Below are positions 1 through 12,609 of a stretch of 64,000 nucleotides of DNA, one piece after another. Source of the stretch: Branchiostoma floridae (taxonomy: Eukaryota; Chordata; Leptocardii; Amphioxiformes; Branchiostomatidae). The notes beneath the pieces were generated by a model. It did no database searches, had not been told where the DNA came from, and was given only the letters and a program-made list of their open reading frames with translations. The stretch covers positions 22,856,906 to 22,920,905 of the forward strand of contig NC_049986.1 of assembly GCF_000003815.2 (NCBI RefSeq), given 5' to 3'. The translations under genes and the position numbers were made by a program. Each line of letters starts with the position of its first letter. The stretch's first letter is position 1.

Positions 1-576
1 CAATATGATAAAAAAGATATTGTAATGGACAGCATATATAAAAGGTTACAGCATTGCCGCATACCTTTTCCCAATGCCAAAAGAGGCGAGTTTCTTTGTC
101 TCTTTTTTTAAGGGAGACGAATTAAAATCAATACTCATGAAGATGTCATCCATAAATCAAGTCTGTTTGTCCTTACGTTACTAATGATGCTATCCGAGGC
201 CCGACTGCACCGAATAATAGCGATGCTCTTTCAACCCGATCATTCAACTCCGAGTACATTAATCCAAATCATGAGCCTACCCCGGCAGGGAGACTCTTCT
301 ATCGCTTCCGACCAGTTCTCCGTGACGTACAGAGGCAGATGCTTCAAACCGTGGCGGCTCCTCAGATATTGCATCTCGAAGCAATTTCCCGCCGTCTTTA
401 TGCTCTTATTACGGCTAATTCTGCGCAGATTCCTGGAAGAGCGTGTGGACGTGCCGTTCCGGGATTGATAGCGCTGAGGACGGGACGGAAACCCCGGCTT
501 TTCTTATCCTGGCATCTCGGGGAAGGATGATGGATGTGCTGTAAGCTCCGAGTTAGACTCGGGCAGGTTGGAGGTG
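1..576. other. No gene seen; AT-rich flank
   Basis: No coding region with recognisable domains. Short open frames at 184-530 overlap each other and have no family resemblance. A 26-bp motif near 82-107 recurs nearly unchanged at 1005-1030, showing that the neighbourhood is made of repeated modules. Confidence 0.5.
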
Positions 577-905
577 ATCCATCACGTTATTTCATATCTG
601 TCGCCGGAGATACCGTCTTGCGACAGAGTGTGACTTTTAGGTACGCTCTGTGGATTGTCGTCTGTCCCTGGCTTTCCTCGGAAACTTTGCATCAACCCGC
701 ACTATCAAGCAGGTACGTCGATGTTCTGGCGCTAACCCCCACCCCCTCCCAACCCCGCGACTTCACGTTATTTCATACCTGTCGCCGGAGATAGCGTCTT
801 GCGACAGGGTGTGATGTGGTGACTGACTTTTAGATACGCACCACGGACTACATGTCGTCTGTTTCCCCGGAAACTTCGCACTAGTCTGGACTATCAAGTA
901 GGTGT
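577..905. repeat. Direct duplication, period about 181 bp
   Basis: Two diverged copies start with the same segment at 582 and 763 (TCACGTTATTTCATA followed by TGTCGCCGGAGATA). They keep order through matching TGCGACAG, TTTTAG and GGAAACTT blocks. Copy 1 runs to about 720 and copy 2 to about 905. The sequence is non-coding: open frames differ between the copies. Confidence 0.75.
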
Positions 906-1440
906 GTGAGAAGTATTGTATCTAGTGTTGCGTTATACGAGACTCCCTTTTTTTGTGGTATATCACTGCAATTGGTACACCGGTGCGGCACTGGTTGGCT
1001 TTGAAAGAGGCGAGTTTCTTTGTCTCTTTGCCTAGACTATCAAGCAATTGTATTTGTGTGTGTTTGTGAAGTATTGTTGCATTATACGAGAATCCCATTT
1101 TAGATGATATCTTACTATAGTTTGTATCAACATAGTGTTAAGTTTTCTTACTCTTGTTGCTTTTCAAGTATTAAAAATGTGTCCTCCTCTTTTTGCATAT
1201 TAATTCATAGTTAGGATAAAAACTGTTCTTCAGCTAGATCTCTTTTACATACGAGATAAAAAACATCTGCAATAAGATTTCTCTGGTGTCACTGACGAAA
1301 AACAACGGATGTTTTTTAAACGTCTGTCCGTTTCCAAAATCATATCCAGTTTCTTAATGAGTAACTGTTCTTTGTCGTATCAAGTTTGTGTGTATGTGTG
1401 AAGTATTGTATCTAGTGTTGCATTATACGAGACTCTCATG
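901..1440. repeat. 45-bp module present three times
   Basis: A module containing GAAGTATTGT, then GTTGC(A/G)TTATACGAGA and CTC/CCC occurs at about 901-946, 1054-1098 and 1392-1438. The second copy lacks an internal ATCTAGTG-type stretch. Spacing is irregular (about 150 and 340 bp), so this is dispersed local duplication, not a regular satellite. Confidence 0.65.
1186..1352 (+). repeat. Interspersed repeat family A, copy 1
   Basis: Shares an ordered series of blocks with 46170-46345 on the same strand: TTAGGATAAA, GCTAGATC, TTTTTGCATAT, AATAAGAT, an AACGTCTG(T/A) block, then CCAAAATCATA(T/C)CCAG. The copies are 45 kb apart and diverged. Type of element unknown: no terminal repeats or coding capacity seen. 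Confidence 0.6.
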
Positions 1441-2490
1441 GTCATAGTCACGTTTTGTTCTTTGATGACGCCTCTAGTCCCTTGATAGATGTACCCATTG
1501 AACGTCATGTCATCAAGATTCATTAATCAGCGAGTAAGGCGTCAATAATTCCTTGGAAGAGCGCACCTTGCATCGAAATCACGGTACCGTGTGGTGATGC
1601 GATTATTTCATTCGCGACCGAATTATCCACATATATTTTAGACGTGAATTTCAGAGTGATTCTTAGCCCGAACTTTGTTTGACACGGACGCATATGGATA
1701 CTTTTAGACAAGGCAACATTAAGTCGGTCTATAGGAGTTAAGCAGTGTTTCGTGCGGCATTTTATTGTTCTCTATCTATCTTTCTCAATACGGAAGAACA
1801 CACACTGGCCTTTAAACAGCATGCAGCTTTACGTACTGTGTACGCAGGAGTTGATGTTTAGGGTAGGTTTAAGTTTGTTGCAACCTTCCCACGTACTACC
1901 ACACCGCTGTGTTATGTGCGTTTATGTACATGTACAGCTCCCGTCGGGACAATGTTGTGTGGCAGCAGATTGCGTTAAATGCCAGTCCGAAGTTTGGAAC
2001 CTTTCAGCAGGCTTTCATTTCCTCAACTTTGCAAATAATTTTTGTTTAGTTTTTATGTTTGTCCGAAAACGACAAAGGATGTTCTGCATGACTGAAATCA
2101 TGTCTATCGTAACTATCAGTTCGACTAGTTAATTTTCAACTATTCACAATTATGTCAATTACTCGGCATATATTGGGGGGTGGGGGGTGAAAACAATTAT
2201 TAAGTCTCTCATTTCTCTGAATGATTAAACTGTAAAATGTAAATGGTTTCATTACAGATTCGTTAACGTTTTTCTCCCGATTGCTACACATTAGAAAACT
2301 CAAAGCCAAACAAACAAAGAGCAAATGACATGCTCAGTCAACGAGGACTAATAAACTTGTCAACTGCAAAATTGCCCTTTAAGTCCCTTGCTGCAGGCAG
2401 CCCGGTGGAGCCGTTTGGAAACCCATAGGCGTGATATTATCTCTTACGGCTGTTGTTTGTCGTCATTGGATTTACAGCTCCACAGTGGGG
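1440..2490. other. No gene seen
   Basis: Short open frames on both strands (longest 126 codons at 1752-2132) show no family motif and have AT-rich, non-coding-like composition. A G-run near 2175-2187 (GGGGGGTGGGGGG) is the only compositional oddity. Confidence 0.45.
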
Positions 2491-2494
2491 TATG

Positions 2495-2910
2495 GGAGGT
2501 ATTACTATCAATCTTTCTCATTAAACGTGTCTGCGGGAACGCGCAAAAAATACACCAGGACTAACATCAGTGTTATTGAAAGGCATCCACTACAGACGCT
2601 TAACACATGCAACCAATGCTTATATAATACACTAAAATATTATTTCTGGACAGCTACATAAATTTTAGAGGTATTACTATCAATCTTTCTCATTAATTGT
2701 GTCTGCGGGAACACGTCAAAAATACACCGGGATTAACGCCTTAGTGACTGTGCACAGCCGGTCGAGCTTTGGTAGTAGATTTTAATATTCAGGATCACCC
2801 ATAGTTCAATTTGTATACAAGAAAAGACTACTTGATGAAGTATTATTGAAAGTATCTAAGGCTTTCTCCACCTGAGGCACTTAACACGTGCACACCGATG
2901 TTTTTGTATT
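2495..2910. repeat. Direct duplication, period 172 bp, with an insertion in copy 2
   Basis: GAGGTATTACTATCAATC starts copies at 2496 and 2668. The shared blocks continue through TGTCTGCGGGAAC, AAAATACACC and a TTAACAC(A/G)TGCA end. Copy 2 carries about 100 extra bases (roughly 2744-2845) between its first and last blocks. Confidence 0.7.
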
Positions 2911-3091
2911 TGTAAGGATGGTCTAAAAATGTCAGAATGACCCCCCCCCCTCTTCTTAGATAAACCACCCGAATGTAATGTTTACGGTGAGCGGATTAAT
3001 CTATCTGTTTGTGGTGATTCACTAATTAATACACTATATAAGTCTGCACTTATACGGTAGCAAGGGACGATGCAATCAACAAAATAACACC

Positions 3092-3320
3092 AAGGCCTCA
3101 CCAATTTAATTTGTTGGTTCACGTATTTTCTTAAAGTGAAAAAAAAGGAAGCGAATAACTTGAAAGCAACGGGTAGGGAGGAAAACTTAAACATGACCAT
3201 TTTTACTTCATGAAGCAGAGTGCGTCAAGGCATAAACCTGCTCCATGGGCTTGGTTTGCATCAATATATTGTATGAGCCAAACATATTTTTTTTATTAAA
3301 AAATCCGTGAAAACAATCAC
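3092..3320. mobile_element. Degenerate relative of the 57.5-kb foldback MITE
   Basis: 3092-3140 matches the left end of the element at 57471-57834 (AAGGCC.CACC.ATTTAATT, then TTGGTTCACG). A right-arm-like AAAAAATCCGTGAA follows at about 3297-3310, but its outer end has decayed. A C-run of about 12 precedes it at 2940-2951. Confidence 0.45.
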
Positions 3321-4060
3321 AAATGCAGACGTACTTGCGGAGTAACATAGTGCACGAGCATTTCTATTTGCTATAATATATATATACAGCCTCCACAGAG
3401 AAACATGATTTTTATAGGATCATGGGTTTATAATAGTTTCTAGAATATTACTTTTCATTTACGCTGAGATGCCAAACGTAACGCTGATTTGAAAGCCAGT
3501 GTTAGTTCAAAACTTTCCCCACAGGCGATCACGAGACGCTTACTAATGGTTGCCTAACGAAGGACAGGATCCGCCCAGGGGCACAGCAAGACATCAGGAG
3601 AATTGTTCTGTTACTGGGAATTCGTATCTGTCACCACTTTAGACGTCAGACGAGCGACAAGACCACACTCCGCGGGAGGAGACCACTTAAGAATCTTGGC
3701 GTTTTCTGAAGATTAAAGTCTTCCACGGGAAACCGGAGGTACTTAGAGTGCGTCTGATGAGAATACAAACCTATACACGTTCAGCTATTATTTCCTTCGC
3801 CGTTCAAACAACAGAGGACTTCATAGATAACGCCCTTGAAACAACCTAGACAATGACTGCGAAAGAGTTTATACCATATTCGAGCTGTCATATATGCCTG
3901 GTGTCAATGATGTATTATAATCAATATCAGAATGATAAATGGCATACTAGAAACCCAGGCCGTTGTTTAATTTACAATATGCAATAGGCAGCTACAGAAA
4001 ACTCTGGTTAAAATGTTTGAGCCTGAAACAAAACCGCTTTTCGGTACTTGCATTAGAGAA

Positions 4061-4177
4061 TGATATCTCACTACTCTTCCTGGAGTCCGGGTGATTTATA
4101 GAGAATCACCACCTTATGTCTGGAGTTGTTGACTCTCTACGGATCATCCGGACTCCAAGAAGAATAGTGAAATATCA
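4061..4177. mobile_element. 117-bp TIR element (MITE-like)
   Basis: The left arm 4061-4095 and right arm 4143-4177 are imperfect inverted copies over about 35 bp: TGATATCTCACTACTCTT against the complement TGATATTTCACTATTCTT, then GGAGTCCGGGTGAT against GGAGTCCGGATGAT. The 47-bp middle contains a smaller inverted pair (GGTGATT...GAATCACC). Too short to encode a transposase, so presumably mobilised in trans. Confidence 0.7.
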
Positions 4178-4444
4178 GTCACAAATGGAGATCTGTATCA
4201 AACCAAACAAAACCAATTTACATCGAGGTCGCTTGGACGATAGTTTAAAACCTTGAACTACACGGTCGCTGATAACTTCTCATTGTAAATAACCAACTCA
4301 CCCTGTGGAGGTCAGGAACAGTCTGATAATTTCGCGCCTCATTAGAGACCTGCCAAATATTGATATTCGATATGAGACCCTGAATATTCAACCATTGCAA
4401 TCTGCTGCCCACCGGAGAATCACGACCCAACAGCGTAGATGGGG

Positions 4445-4690
4445 GCAGGTTGTTGTTTGTTGTTCACATTGTATATCCTAGTGGCACACAGGTCAGCAAG
4501 GTTCCTTTCTGTTTCTGTGCTAGGGCATGTTTTTATAGTGATTGGTTGCTAGCCACTCCCTTTAACGTGCTCTAGGCATCTCATCAAAAAGGGGGCGCTT
4601 TCTCTTCGTTCCTTCCGAAAGACGAGAGGTGCCTTGTGAGAGTGAGAATGATTTACTGAAGTGTTCTGTAAAACATCGTAGCCATCTAGG
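4445..4690 (+). repeat. Interspersed repeat family B (CCTTCCGAAAGACGAG module)
   Basis: Contains TTTAACGTGC and CCTTCCGAAAGACGAG. Related pieces lie at 20395-20440 (CCTTCCGAAAGACGAA), about 48950-49090 (TTTAACGTGC, CCTATCCGAGGGA) and 55840-55975 (TTTAACGTACG, TGTGACTCTCCC). All are plus strand. Likely a SINE-like or LINE-derived consensus; the exact type was not determined. Confidence 0.5.
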
Positions 4691-4939
4691 CTGAATTGTG
4701 TTATACATTAAAGGTATTGTGTAGTGTAATACATTACAAGTATATTATATTTCATTGGAGCTCACGTTGAATAGACAAAAAAGAAATCCCTAAAAGACTT
4801 GATAACAGCATGGAGAACATTCAAGGCTAAAATGGAATTCAATGGGGTTACAGTAATTGTGTTCAGATGTCTGGACCAGTCACCTGTTCAACAGTTTCGC
4901 AAGGTGAGAGTGGGAGAGTGACACCTGTACGTATTGCAG

Positions 4940-5250
4940 CCGATATCCCTTATTCTGGACTTGAACCTGGGTCTCCGAGCCACCAACTAATTGGAACTCG
5001 AAGCTCAACTGTGAGACCGCGATATCTGTGTTAAGGTACAGAAAAATCCCCCAAGAGGACACATCACTATCACTATCACTATCCACCAGCACACATCACT
5101 ATCCACAGCGAGTCTTCTCTGATGAAGTTACCAATTTGAACTTGGGTCTCCTAGCCAGAAACTGTTGGAACAAGAAGCTCATCTGTGTACAGGGAAATCC
5201 CCCAAGAGGAGCCCAGCACACATCACTATCCACGGCGAGTCTCCTCTGAG
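4940..5250 (-). repeat. Tandemly duplicated tRNA-SINE-like segment
   Basis: Read on the minus strand, the segment around 4965-5020 contains GGTTCAAGTCC, a perfect Pol III B-box. A diverged second copy lies near 5138-5190 (complement of GAACTTGGGTCTCC). The downstream block with AATCCCCCAAGAGGA is duplicated too (5045, 5206). Period is about 161-171 bp. A convincing A-box was not found. Confidence 0.5.
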
Positions 5251-5299
5251 GAAGTTATATCTTTGCTCCAGACATATGGTATCGACCGGCCCATCTGCA

Positions 5300-6575
5300 G
5301 GGATGTGGTCGCTTCCCGGAATTGGTATATCGATGTCTCGGACGGTCTGCTCTGCTCTGCTCTGGACTTGTCCGTGCCGCTGGTATTGGTATCGTCAGAC
5401 TCTGAACATCAAGGCATTCAATAGATGCTAAAAATCAGGACGAAAAATCGATCTGATCGTGATGATTCAAAACTGCAAGCGAATTAAGCAGAAAAGATAA
5501 GAGCAGATTGAATTGGTAACTGCTGTCCGGGTGTTTGCCGACCCACCAGCTAGCATTCTTTTTTGTAGAGTTGTCTAAGACAGAAAAAGGCTGAGGACAT
5601 ATTGCTAGAAATGAGCATGAAGTGTCTGCCGTTTGACAAGCCGTGAGCGCTTCCCAGAATTGGTATATCGATGTCTCGGACGGTCTGAGTTGCTCTGGAC
5701 TTGTCCGTGCCGTTAATTGGTATTGGTATCGTCAGGATCTGATATGTTCTGCACGTTCTGCGGCCTGTTGTGTAATCGTTATTGATAGCTGGGAGATATA
5801 GTCGGGCATGTTGGTAATGACTTAGTTTTTATTATTTAATTCATTGACAGATATGTAGATATAATTATATAATATGATATAATATTTTATGATATAATAT
5901 GTATAATTCATATCATACCGGGCGATTCACGATTAAAGATGACCCTGCCAATATGCATATTTTTCATTACATAATCAGTTTGCTAAGGTAAACGCAAATG
6001 TGCTTACTGACAGTATAACATTGGATGTCTTGATGCTCATTAATACAAATGTCAAGGCATTCAATAGATCAGGACGAAAAAAAGTATTTTAATCAACGTT
6101 ACACTGATATGAAATAGTTTTGATTTAAAACTGCCAAACGAATTGAGCAAAAAAAGATATAATCAGATGAAATTGGTAACTGTGGTCTGGTCCGGGACCT
6201 TTGTCGACCGGCCAGCTATCATCTTATCATTTTTATGTTAAGTTGTCAGAAAATGAAGAAATACTGAAGACACGTTGTAAGAAATGAGTTTGAAGTGTCT
6301 ACCGTTTGACAAGCCGTTGCAATTAATGTTGATGTTTCCTAGCTTATTTCCCTGTTGAAATTGCATGTCATTCCGGGGTACATAAGCGCTCGTTGGAAAC
6401 GTTCAATCTTGGTTCGTGGTGCGGTTACGCTTATGGCGACAAGATTTCCCAGAAGGGAATGGTGCACAACGCGCGAACTTGATCTTTCTGGCATCATCGC
6501 GTGGAGGATATCAAATCGTTGTGATTCAAAACTGCAAAGCGAAGTGAGTAGAAAAAATAAAGCAGATTGAATCGG
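5300..6575. repeat. Complex local array of diverged duplications
   Basis: Blocks recur out of register. GAATTGGTATATCGATGTCT occurs at about 5319 and 5656. CAAGGCATTCAATAGAT with the following GATTCAAAACTGC-like stretch occurs at about 5410 and 6053, with a third partial copy at about 6518. GTTTGACAAGCCGT occurs at about 5631 and 6304. An AT-rich run of TATAAT-type repeats (about 5850-5925) lies between them. No reading frame is preserved. Confidence 0.65.
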
Positions 6576-6579
6576 TCTA

Positions 6580-8130
6580 AATCTTCACATTCCCTATTTA
6601 GAACGTATTTGCCAAAATACAAATGCATCAATATTTCGAATGTTCTCTCTTCTCTTAGAAGCTATCCACTATGCAACCTCTCTAACCCCAACCACTTCTA
6701 CGTCTTTTCTGCTGTGTTCTGAAGTTTGGTTAGCTAGAGCATTCTATGTTTCATTTTCATTTATTTGCTCAATCAACAACAATAAGCAAACATACAAAAC
6801 AAAAATGATGTTGATGCTCTGTTTCTTCAACTGCCTCCGGTTCAAAAGACGTTCCCACAGCGTTCAAAGCATTTAGACCATTACAGTTTGTCTGTGTCAA
6901 CTCTGGCAAGATGTATGGCTTAGCAGTCAACAGCTTATCCTCAGATGTATAGATTCAACCTCCCACAAGCACAAGGAACAACCTACATGTCAGTGAACTC
7001 CTCTTTGACAAATCGTACGATTTTTACAATTCTCAGTGGTAGCAAAGGTGCACAATCAGTTATCATTGCTCGGTAGTTATCGACATCACCCTAGGCACAT
7101 TCTACGTCAAGAAAGAAAAAAAGTGTCCTGACCTGGTGATATTTACAGTGAAGCCTTAGGTATATCAGTGATATCAACCACATTTTAGTCTATCTGTGTT
7201 GAATTTGAGGTCAGACACATTCAGGCGAAATGAAACTTGTTAATCATTGTCAATACAAAGTAGATGCTTGTGGTGTGGTTATAAAACGTTTCAGTTTCAC
7301 ATACATCTTCCGCAATCAGTCAACAAATGCGTTGTCCCCTCCTCGCTGATGACAGTACCATTAAGAAGTATTAGTGTATAAGATATTTACGGCGTCACGT
7401 CGACGAAACGAGTGGCTTTTATATAGAACGCCTTTTTTTGTAACGCTGCCGTTGATTTGCTGATTCTGCAAGTCTCAAATATACGCGGATTGTGATATAT
7501 GAAAAAATTTGCTAAGAGCCATGTCTTGTTCTGATTTATACGTATGTTATATTAACATCAGTTCTAAGTCTATCGGAGGTCTTATGTTGCTGTTTGGCAA
7601 TGGGGCTTAACTGTAGGTAATCCTCTTCACCAAGGCAGAGTGTAAGTATGGGATTAATCACCGAAACTAGTACAGAAGGGCTGTCAATAGTGATCTGCAG
7701 TATGTTACGAACAGTAGCACTTTCACTCAAAGGGCTTTTCGCCAACCTATCTCCTTATACATTTTTGTCAATACAGTTTTGCAAGACGCACAATTTAACG
7801 ACTAATGGATTTGTTCCGTAGAGGTGAATTTACGTCCTAATTTCAGGGTGACGATAGTGATAATGCCAGGCGTTATTCACGTCGGATGATAATTGCTTTT
7901 CGACATTGACCAAACGTCGCTTTGGCCATTAAGGCACACACCAAAAGGGCCCGCTGTTCTTGAGCCGAGCTGGCCAATTTGATGTGGCTAGGCTGGGGTC
8001 CATACTTACTAATCTGACGAGAACCTACAATTTGGAAATCTATTGGTCCAAGAAGAAAATGGCTCGTAAAAGAAGGTTAATAGGTTTTTGGTCTAAAGAT
8101 GTTGAAAGGTTTCTCCTTACTTCACAACGT
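6580..8130. other. No gene seen
   Basis: AT-rich intergenic DNA with only short, unrelated open frames. No repeat or RNA structure was recognised by eye. Confidence 0.4.
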
Positions 8131-8137
8131 AGAATCT

Positions 8138-8345
8138 TATTTTCGAGAAGTACCGAGCCAAGTTGTAGCACATGCACTCTCTCTAGTCAGATCTCTTTAT
8201 GCGTTGTTTATCCGGCACTTCCTTGGAATTGAACTTTATACTTGTACTTGTAACTTTATACTCTGATCTATATTGATGGTCATTGCCTTATTTGCGAGGC
8301 TTTCCGGGCCATTCTGTAGCATTTACACTCTCTCTGGTCTGCTTT
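8138..8345. repeat. Short direct duplication
   Basis: Two diverged copies share a CCGAGCCA / CCGGGCCA block, TGTAGCA(C/T)(A/T)T and ACTCTCTCT(A/G)GTC, centred near 8175 and 8325 (period about 160 bp). Confidence 0.45.
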
Positions 8346-9340
8346 TTAATAAAGATTAGACAGGCAGTATAGGCTACAACGTTACTTATCTGGTGCTTTG
8401 TTAGAATATAATGTTAGAATGGTCATTGCTCCATTAGTGGAGTAATGTATTCTCGCTGGCACGATCTATCTCTGATGCAGCCTGTTTGGACCTGTTGGAA
8501 TTACCACATGTGTAAGTGACACTGGCAGCTCTCAGGAAAAACAATTCCATATCAGTCTACATGTGTAATATGTGCATAGTCGACGGGCTAGGTGACCCTC
8601 CAGGTCTTCACCTTGTCACATACAGTTTTAGGGAGCGAACATACTTAGGCAGCCAGGACATAGTTAGAGGCAAACTTCCCTCCACCTTCCCAGTCAACAA
8701 TTTGCCTTCATGTCTTCTTGCTAAAATCGCACATGAATGTTTCCAAGAACAAAAAGAATTATATTGAGATGGTCTAACGTAATTTGTAGGCAGATCTTCT
8801 GAAACAGTTTTCTGTACACTAAAATAATCCTACAGCCTTGGAAAGGTAACCTTACTCCAATGTTTTATTTTATTATTTTATTGTCTTATTATATCATCAT
8901 TCAACAGGTTTTGTCTGCACCTCAATGCAAACTGCATCCATGTTTAACAAACATTTATCACAATTTTCACCGTTCGGCCAGAGGGTTTGATTTATTATCA
9001 ATATGGTGGGCGATTTATAACGCCTCTTTTGAACTGTTCCTTCTTATATTGATTTAAAACTGCCCTACTTCTGGATGGCATGGGCCATAGATTGCTTTTG
9101 GTAGGTATTGTGGTGGAACATTTCACCTGATTAACTTTCAAAGATATGTTTTTTAATCTCTCTGTACATGTTGTGATGGTGATCTTGAACGGGACGCCAT
9201 GTGTAGTTTTTACGGGATCATTGTACCTGTGGGGATTCTCCCCTAGCTCTTTTCGACAAACACAGTAAACAGTACGTGAGAGCCTAACTTTCAATCCAAA
9301 GAACTACAACCGTTTACAGTATGTTCACGCTTGGTAAGTG
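8346..9340. other. No gene seen
   Basis: Unremarkable intergenic sequence. Open frames at 8516-8767 and 8998-9294 have no recognised domain. Confidence 0.4.
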
Positions 9341-9415
9341 ACATAGTCGGGACTCGAACTCACGCTTCTTATTTTAGGGCCTTACCTGTAAACTACGCAC
9401 ACTAGGTTTTTTTGT
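9335..9415 (-). repeat. tRNA-like / SINE head
   Basis: On the minus strand GAGTTCGAGTCCCGAC gives a good Pol III B-box. TAGTTTACAGGTAAGGC about 30 bases upstream could serve as an A-box. A fully paired acceptor stem was not found, so a decayed tRNA-derived SINE is more likely than a working tRNA. Confidence 0.4.
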
Positions 9416-10405
9416 CCCAGTGGCAAGAAAACGGTCCTGTGCCATGCCCTTCTTACTTGGATTTCCTCCTGGATAAGTACCTTATTGATACAATCAAATC
9501 AAATAGTTGACGGTAATAATTTCCGAAAAGACCTTGCGATGGGAATCCATTAGCCTATAGGTCGCGGATGTGTTTGATTTTCAATAGACTATTTAGTAGT
9601 CTGAACTTCAAGATTGTAGGAAGTTTATCTCTTATCACTATGGTTTCCATATGGCATCAGTTCAGTTCAACTTGCATGCACACTCTCTCTTCGGCTCTTT
9701 TCGTCACGGGATTCACTATGCAAATAGCTCCACTGCCGTAAGGTTGCCCAGAGTTACCCCCAGCAAAGATCTCATTTAAATATGATAATAAGCTACTGTA
9801 ATATTGAAATGAACCCAGTGCAGCCCAGGCCTTTGTTAATATGCAGGAGTTTGGCTGATAATTGCCCGACCTTCCCCGCCCTCTGTCCCGCCCCTGTTTT
9901 GAATTTGAATGGCGCGCTAATTTCTTCCTGGTGAGATAATTGGTGCACCCTGCCATATGCCGACAGTAAAACTAGATGATAGGTATTGTATTCAAGGGAC
10001 TTTAAAAGTTACTTTCCCTAGAAAATCTTTAGGAGTATCAAGACGTGTAGGGCTGTAGGGTGAGAGAAAAAAAAAATATGTACTATGTGATATTCAAGAC
10101 ATCAGTTACTGAGCCAAAATCTTTTACTAAAGTGAGTTGGATTACCTGCACATAAACAGCTTGCATTTGAAGTACTACATGTAATACACATTCATATAAC
10201 AAAGAGAGTTCCCCGTAAAACGTTTGCCACTTGTGTATACAACACAAGATTGTGATTATTTCTCCCCCACCACCCTCTCTGACTTTTACGATTTTGTGTT
10301 TTCTTTCGTTTTGGCTGAACCATTGACGATCCAAAATTCTTTGATGAGTTTAATAGGATTTTATCTCAAACAAGTGTAGAAATTAGAAAGGAATACGAAA
10401 CAGAA
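9416..10405. other. No gene seen
   Basis: A moderately GC-rich stretch at 9650-9960 holds one octamer ATGCAAAT near 9718, which is not evidence of function by itself. The rest is AT-rich. Confidence 0.35.
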
Positions 10406-10410
10406 AGAAA

Positions 10411-10745
10411 CAACATGCCGACACCAGCCGGAATGGAACCCGGGGCGACAGATTACAAATCCAACGTGAAAACCACAACACCAAAAGTTCTGCTGTTTGC
10501 ATAGTCAGTTGGCAGCGCTTGAATCCCACTGGTACACTACTCCGGTCCCCTAGCCTCTACCAGGCGCCGCGGGTCGGTGGTCTAATTGGAGAAATTGGAG
10601 AAATAGTCCAACATGCCGACACCCGGAATAGAACCCGGGCCGCAGATTATAAATCCAACGTGCAAACCACAACACCAACACCAAAAGCTCAGAGCTGTTG
10701 GCGTGGTCAGTTTGGCAGCGCTTGAGCCCCACTGTTACACAAGTT
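10411..10745 (-). repeat. Two copies of a tRNA-derived SINE-like unit
   Basis: Two copies about 130 bp long (about 10411-10540 and 10609-10742) share the order AACATGCCGACAC, CCGGAAT.GAACCCGGG, AATCCAACGTG, AACCACAACACC, GGCAGCGCTTGA and CCCACTG. Read on the minus strand, each has GTTGTGGTTT..ACGTTGGATT followed by an anticodon-arm-like region and GGGTTC.ATTCCGG, as in a degraded tRNA with a B-box. They are about 190-200 bp apart with unlike DNA between. Confidence 0.6.
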
Positions 10746-10749
10746 TTAC

Positions 10750-12605
10750 TCAATGTCTTTAAAGTCAAAGTCTAACAACCAGAGCCATTGGTGCTTATGT
10801 TTTTACATAATGTACTAGTCTGCAGTGTGCACCGGCTTGGGTTCTTTGTTTAGAGGTAGCAAGGAGGTATAATCTCCTTGGAAAATGTTAGTTCCAATGC
10901 ATTTTTTTAAATGCTTGTCTTTGAAAATTCATTCAAATATGGACCTGTATAAACCTTCCATTGAATTATGATCATTTTGTGTGTGTGTGTTTATCAGTAA
11001 AAACCTTTTAGTCAATATCTCACTGAAAACAAGAAAGCTAAAGCTGACCTTGTAGTATAAACAACTTAGACAAACTGCATAACAAAAGACTACTAAACAA
11101 AAGACTTGTAATCATTAGACCTTTTGTTTTGTGGCAAGTGCAAATTACAGATAATTACATCTCATAGGGGTGCGAAGGACATTATTCATTAGCCACTTGG
11201 CTTGATTGACAGCAAGATTTTCTCTTGAAGGGAAATATTTGTAATCTAAACTTTAAAACGTTCTGAGGACCCCTAGCAATCTCTAAGAAAGATTAGATTT
11301 GAAGTAGAATGATTTGTAATGACCTGTACTACACAAAGCTGTGTTGCACATTTTACTTATCATTAGCTGTCTTATGCTATAAGGCAAGAAAGACAGGGAC
11401 ACCCCAAAACTATGTTACTGGAAAAGAAAAAAAAACATTTTTACTAAAACAGGAATAATATTTTTAATGTTGCTAAACAGTTCCCAAACGGGAGTAGTTC
11501 AAAGTATGTACCCTCAAAAAATCATACGTTTCTAATGCTGGGAATGGGTCCTCAATTTGCCTTGTTTGTTAAAAAAATATACATTATATTATATATGAAA
11601 TTATAAAAATGTATGACAATTACCATCATAAAATTATCATTTTTACAACCATAATGCTCTGTTTTACATCTCTGCCGAGTTTGAACCGTTTTTTACAATC
11701 TATGGCTTAGTTATGGCAGTTTTCAGACAAGGTCTTGAAAATCACTGTACAGACCCTCTGGGCAACCTTACGGCTGCTGAGAGGTACATGAAATCTGTTG
11801 ACTTACAAGCTAAAGACCGTATAATACCAGACAATACACAGGTAGGATTAAAATCACTCAAAGTACAATCTTCAATAAAATTAAGATGACATACATTAAA
11901 AATTTTGCTATACAGTACAGCTCTTTGAGTAGAATTTCAGTGCACGGGACATGAAAGACTGGGCGTGCCTATTTGTTCTACTGAAATAGGAGGTGGGTTT
12001 TTTAGGACGTCGCAGGCTGTAGTTGCTCTGTGCGGTAGATATAAACCCAAGTAGAGGACTGCCATCATCTTTCAGTATGTTTTGAATGGTTCGTAAGTAA
12101 GACCGATAGAAAACGTGGCATAGGTTGTATTCAAGGTTGACCTCTTTCTGTAAACATTCTTACCAGTGAAATATGCTCCCGCGCCCAAGTCCGGAATCTG
12201 GGACCATGCGCACTTCGTTTATGGGGCAGTTCGATTCCATCGAGGTGGCTGTTGTTATGCCTCCCACATGTTTTCTTCGCAGATGAAAATGTGCCACATT
12301 CAATTTTCTGGCTAAATCCCCAACTCCCGAAGGATTACGAGAGGAAGAAGCGTTGTCTGTAAGTCAGGTGTAGATATCAGTGGACGTCACTGACTAGAGG
12401 TGGGTACCGGTACAGAAAATTCAGGTCCAGATGTCCATGTTCAAGCCTAAGCCATGTAAAAAACTTCCTAGCTCTGTTTTAGACCAAGTTTGACTGTAGA
12501 AGCCTGGTACATGGTAAAAATAAATACCATTAGCAACAACAATCCTCTAATTTGCTCTTGTTCTTTTGTTCGATCTGTAAGCCCCCAAACACGTGGACGC
12601 CTGAC
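10750..12605. other. No gene seen; AT-rich
   Basis: Intergenic DNA with an AT-rich patch at 11560-11640. A GGGCAGTTCGATTCC stretch near 12222 resembles a Pol III B-box but lacks other tRNA features. Confidence 0.4.
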
Positions 12606-12609
12606 TGTA

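Noticed and set aside
9340-9415. A functional tRNA gene on the minus strand
   Set aside because: The B-box is good, but no 7-bp acceptor stem or proper anticodon arm could be paired.
9715-9725. ATGCAAAT octamer as a POU-factor site
   Set aside because: A single 8-bp match in 64 kb is expected by chance.
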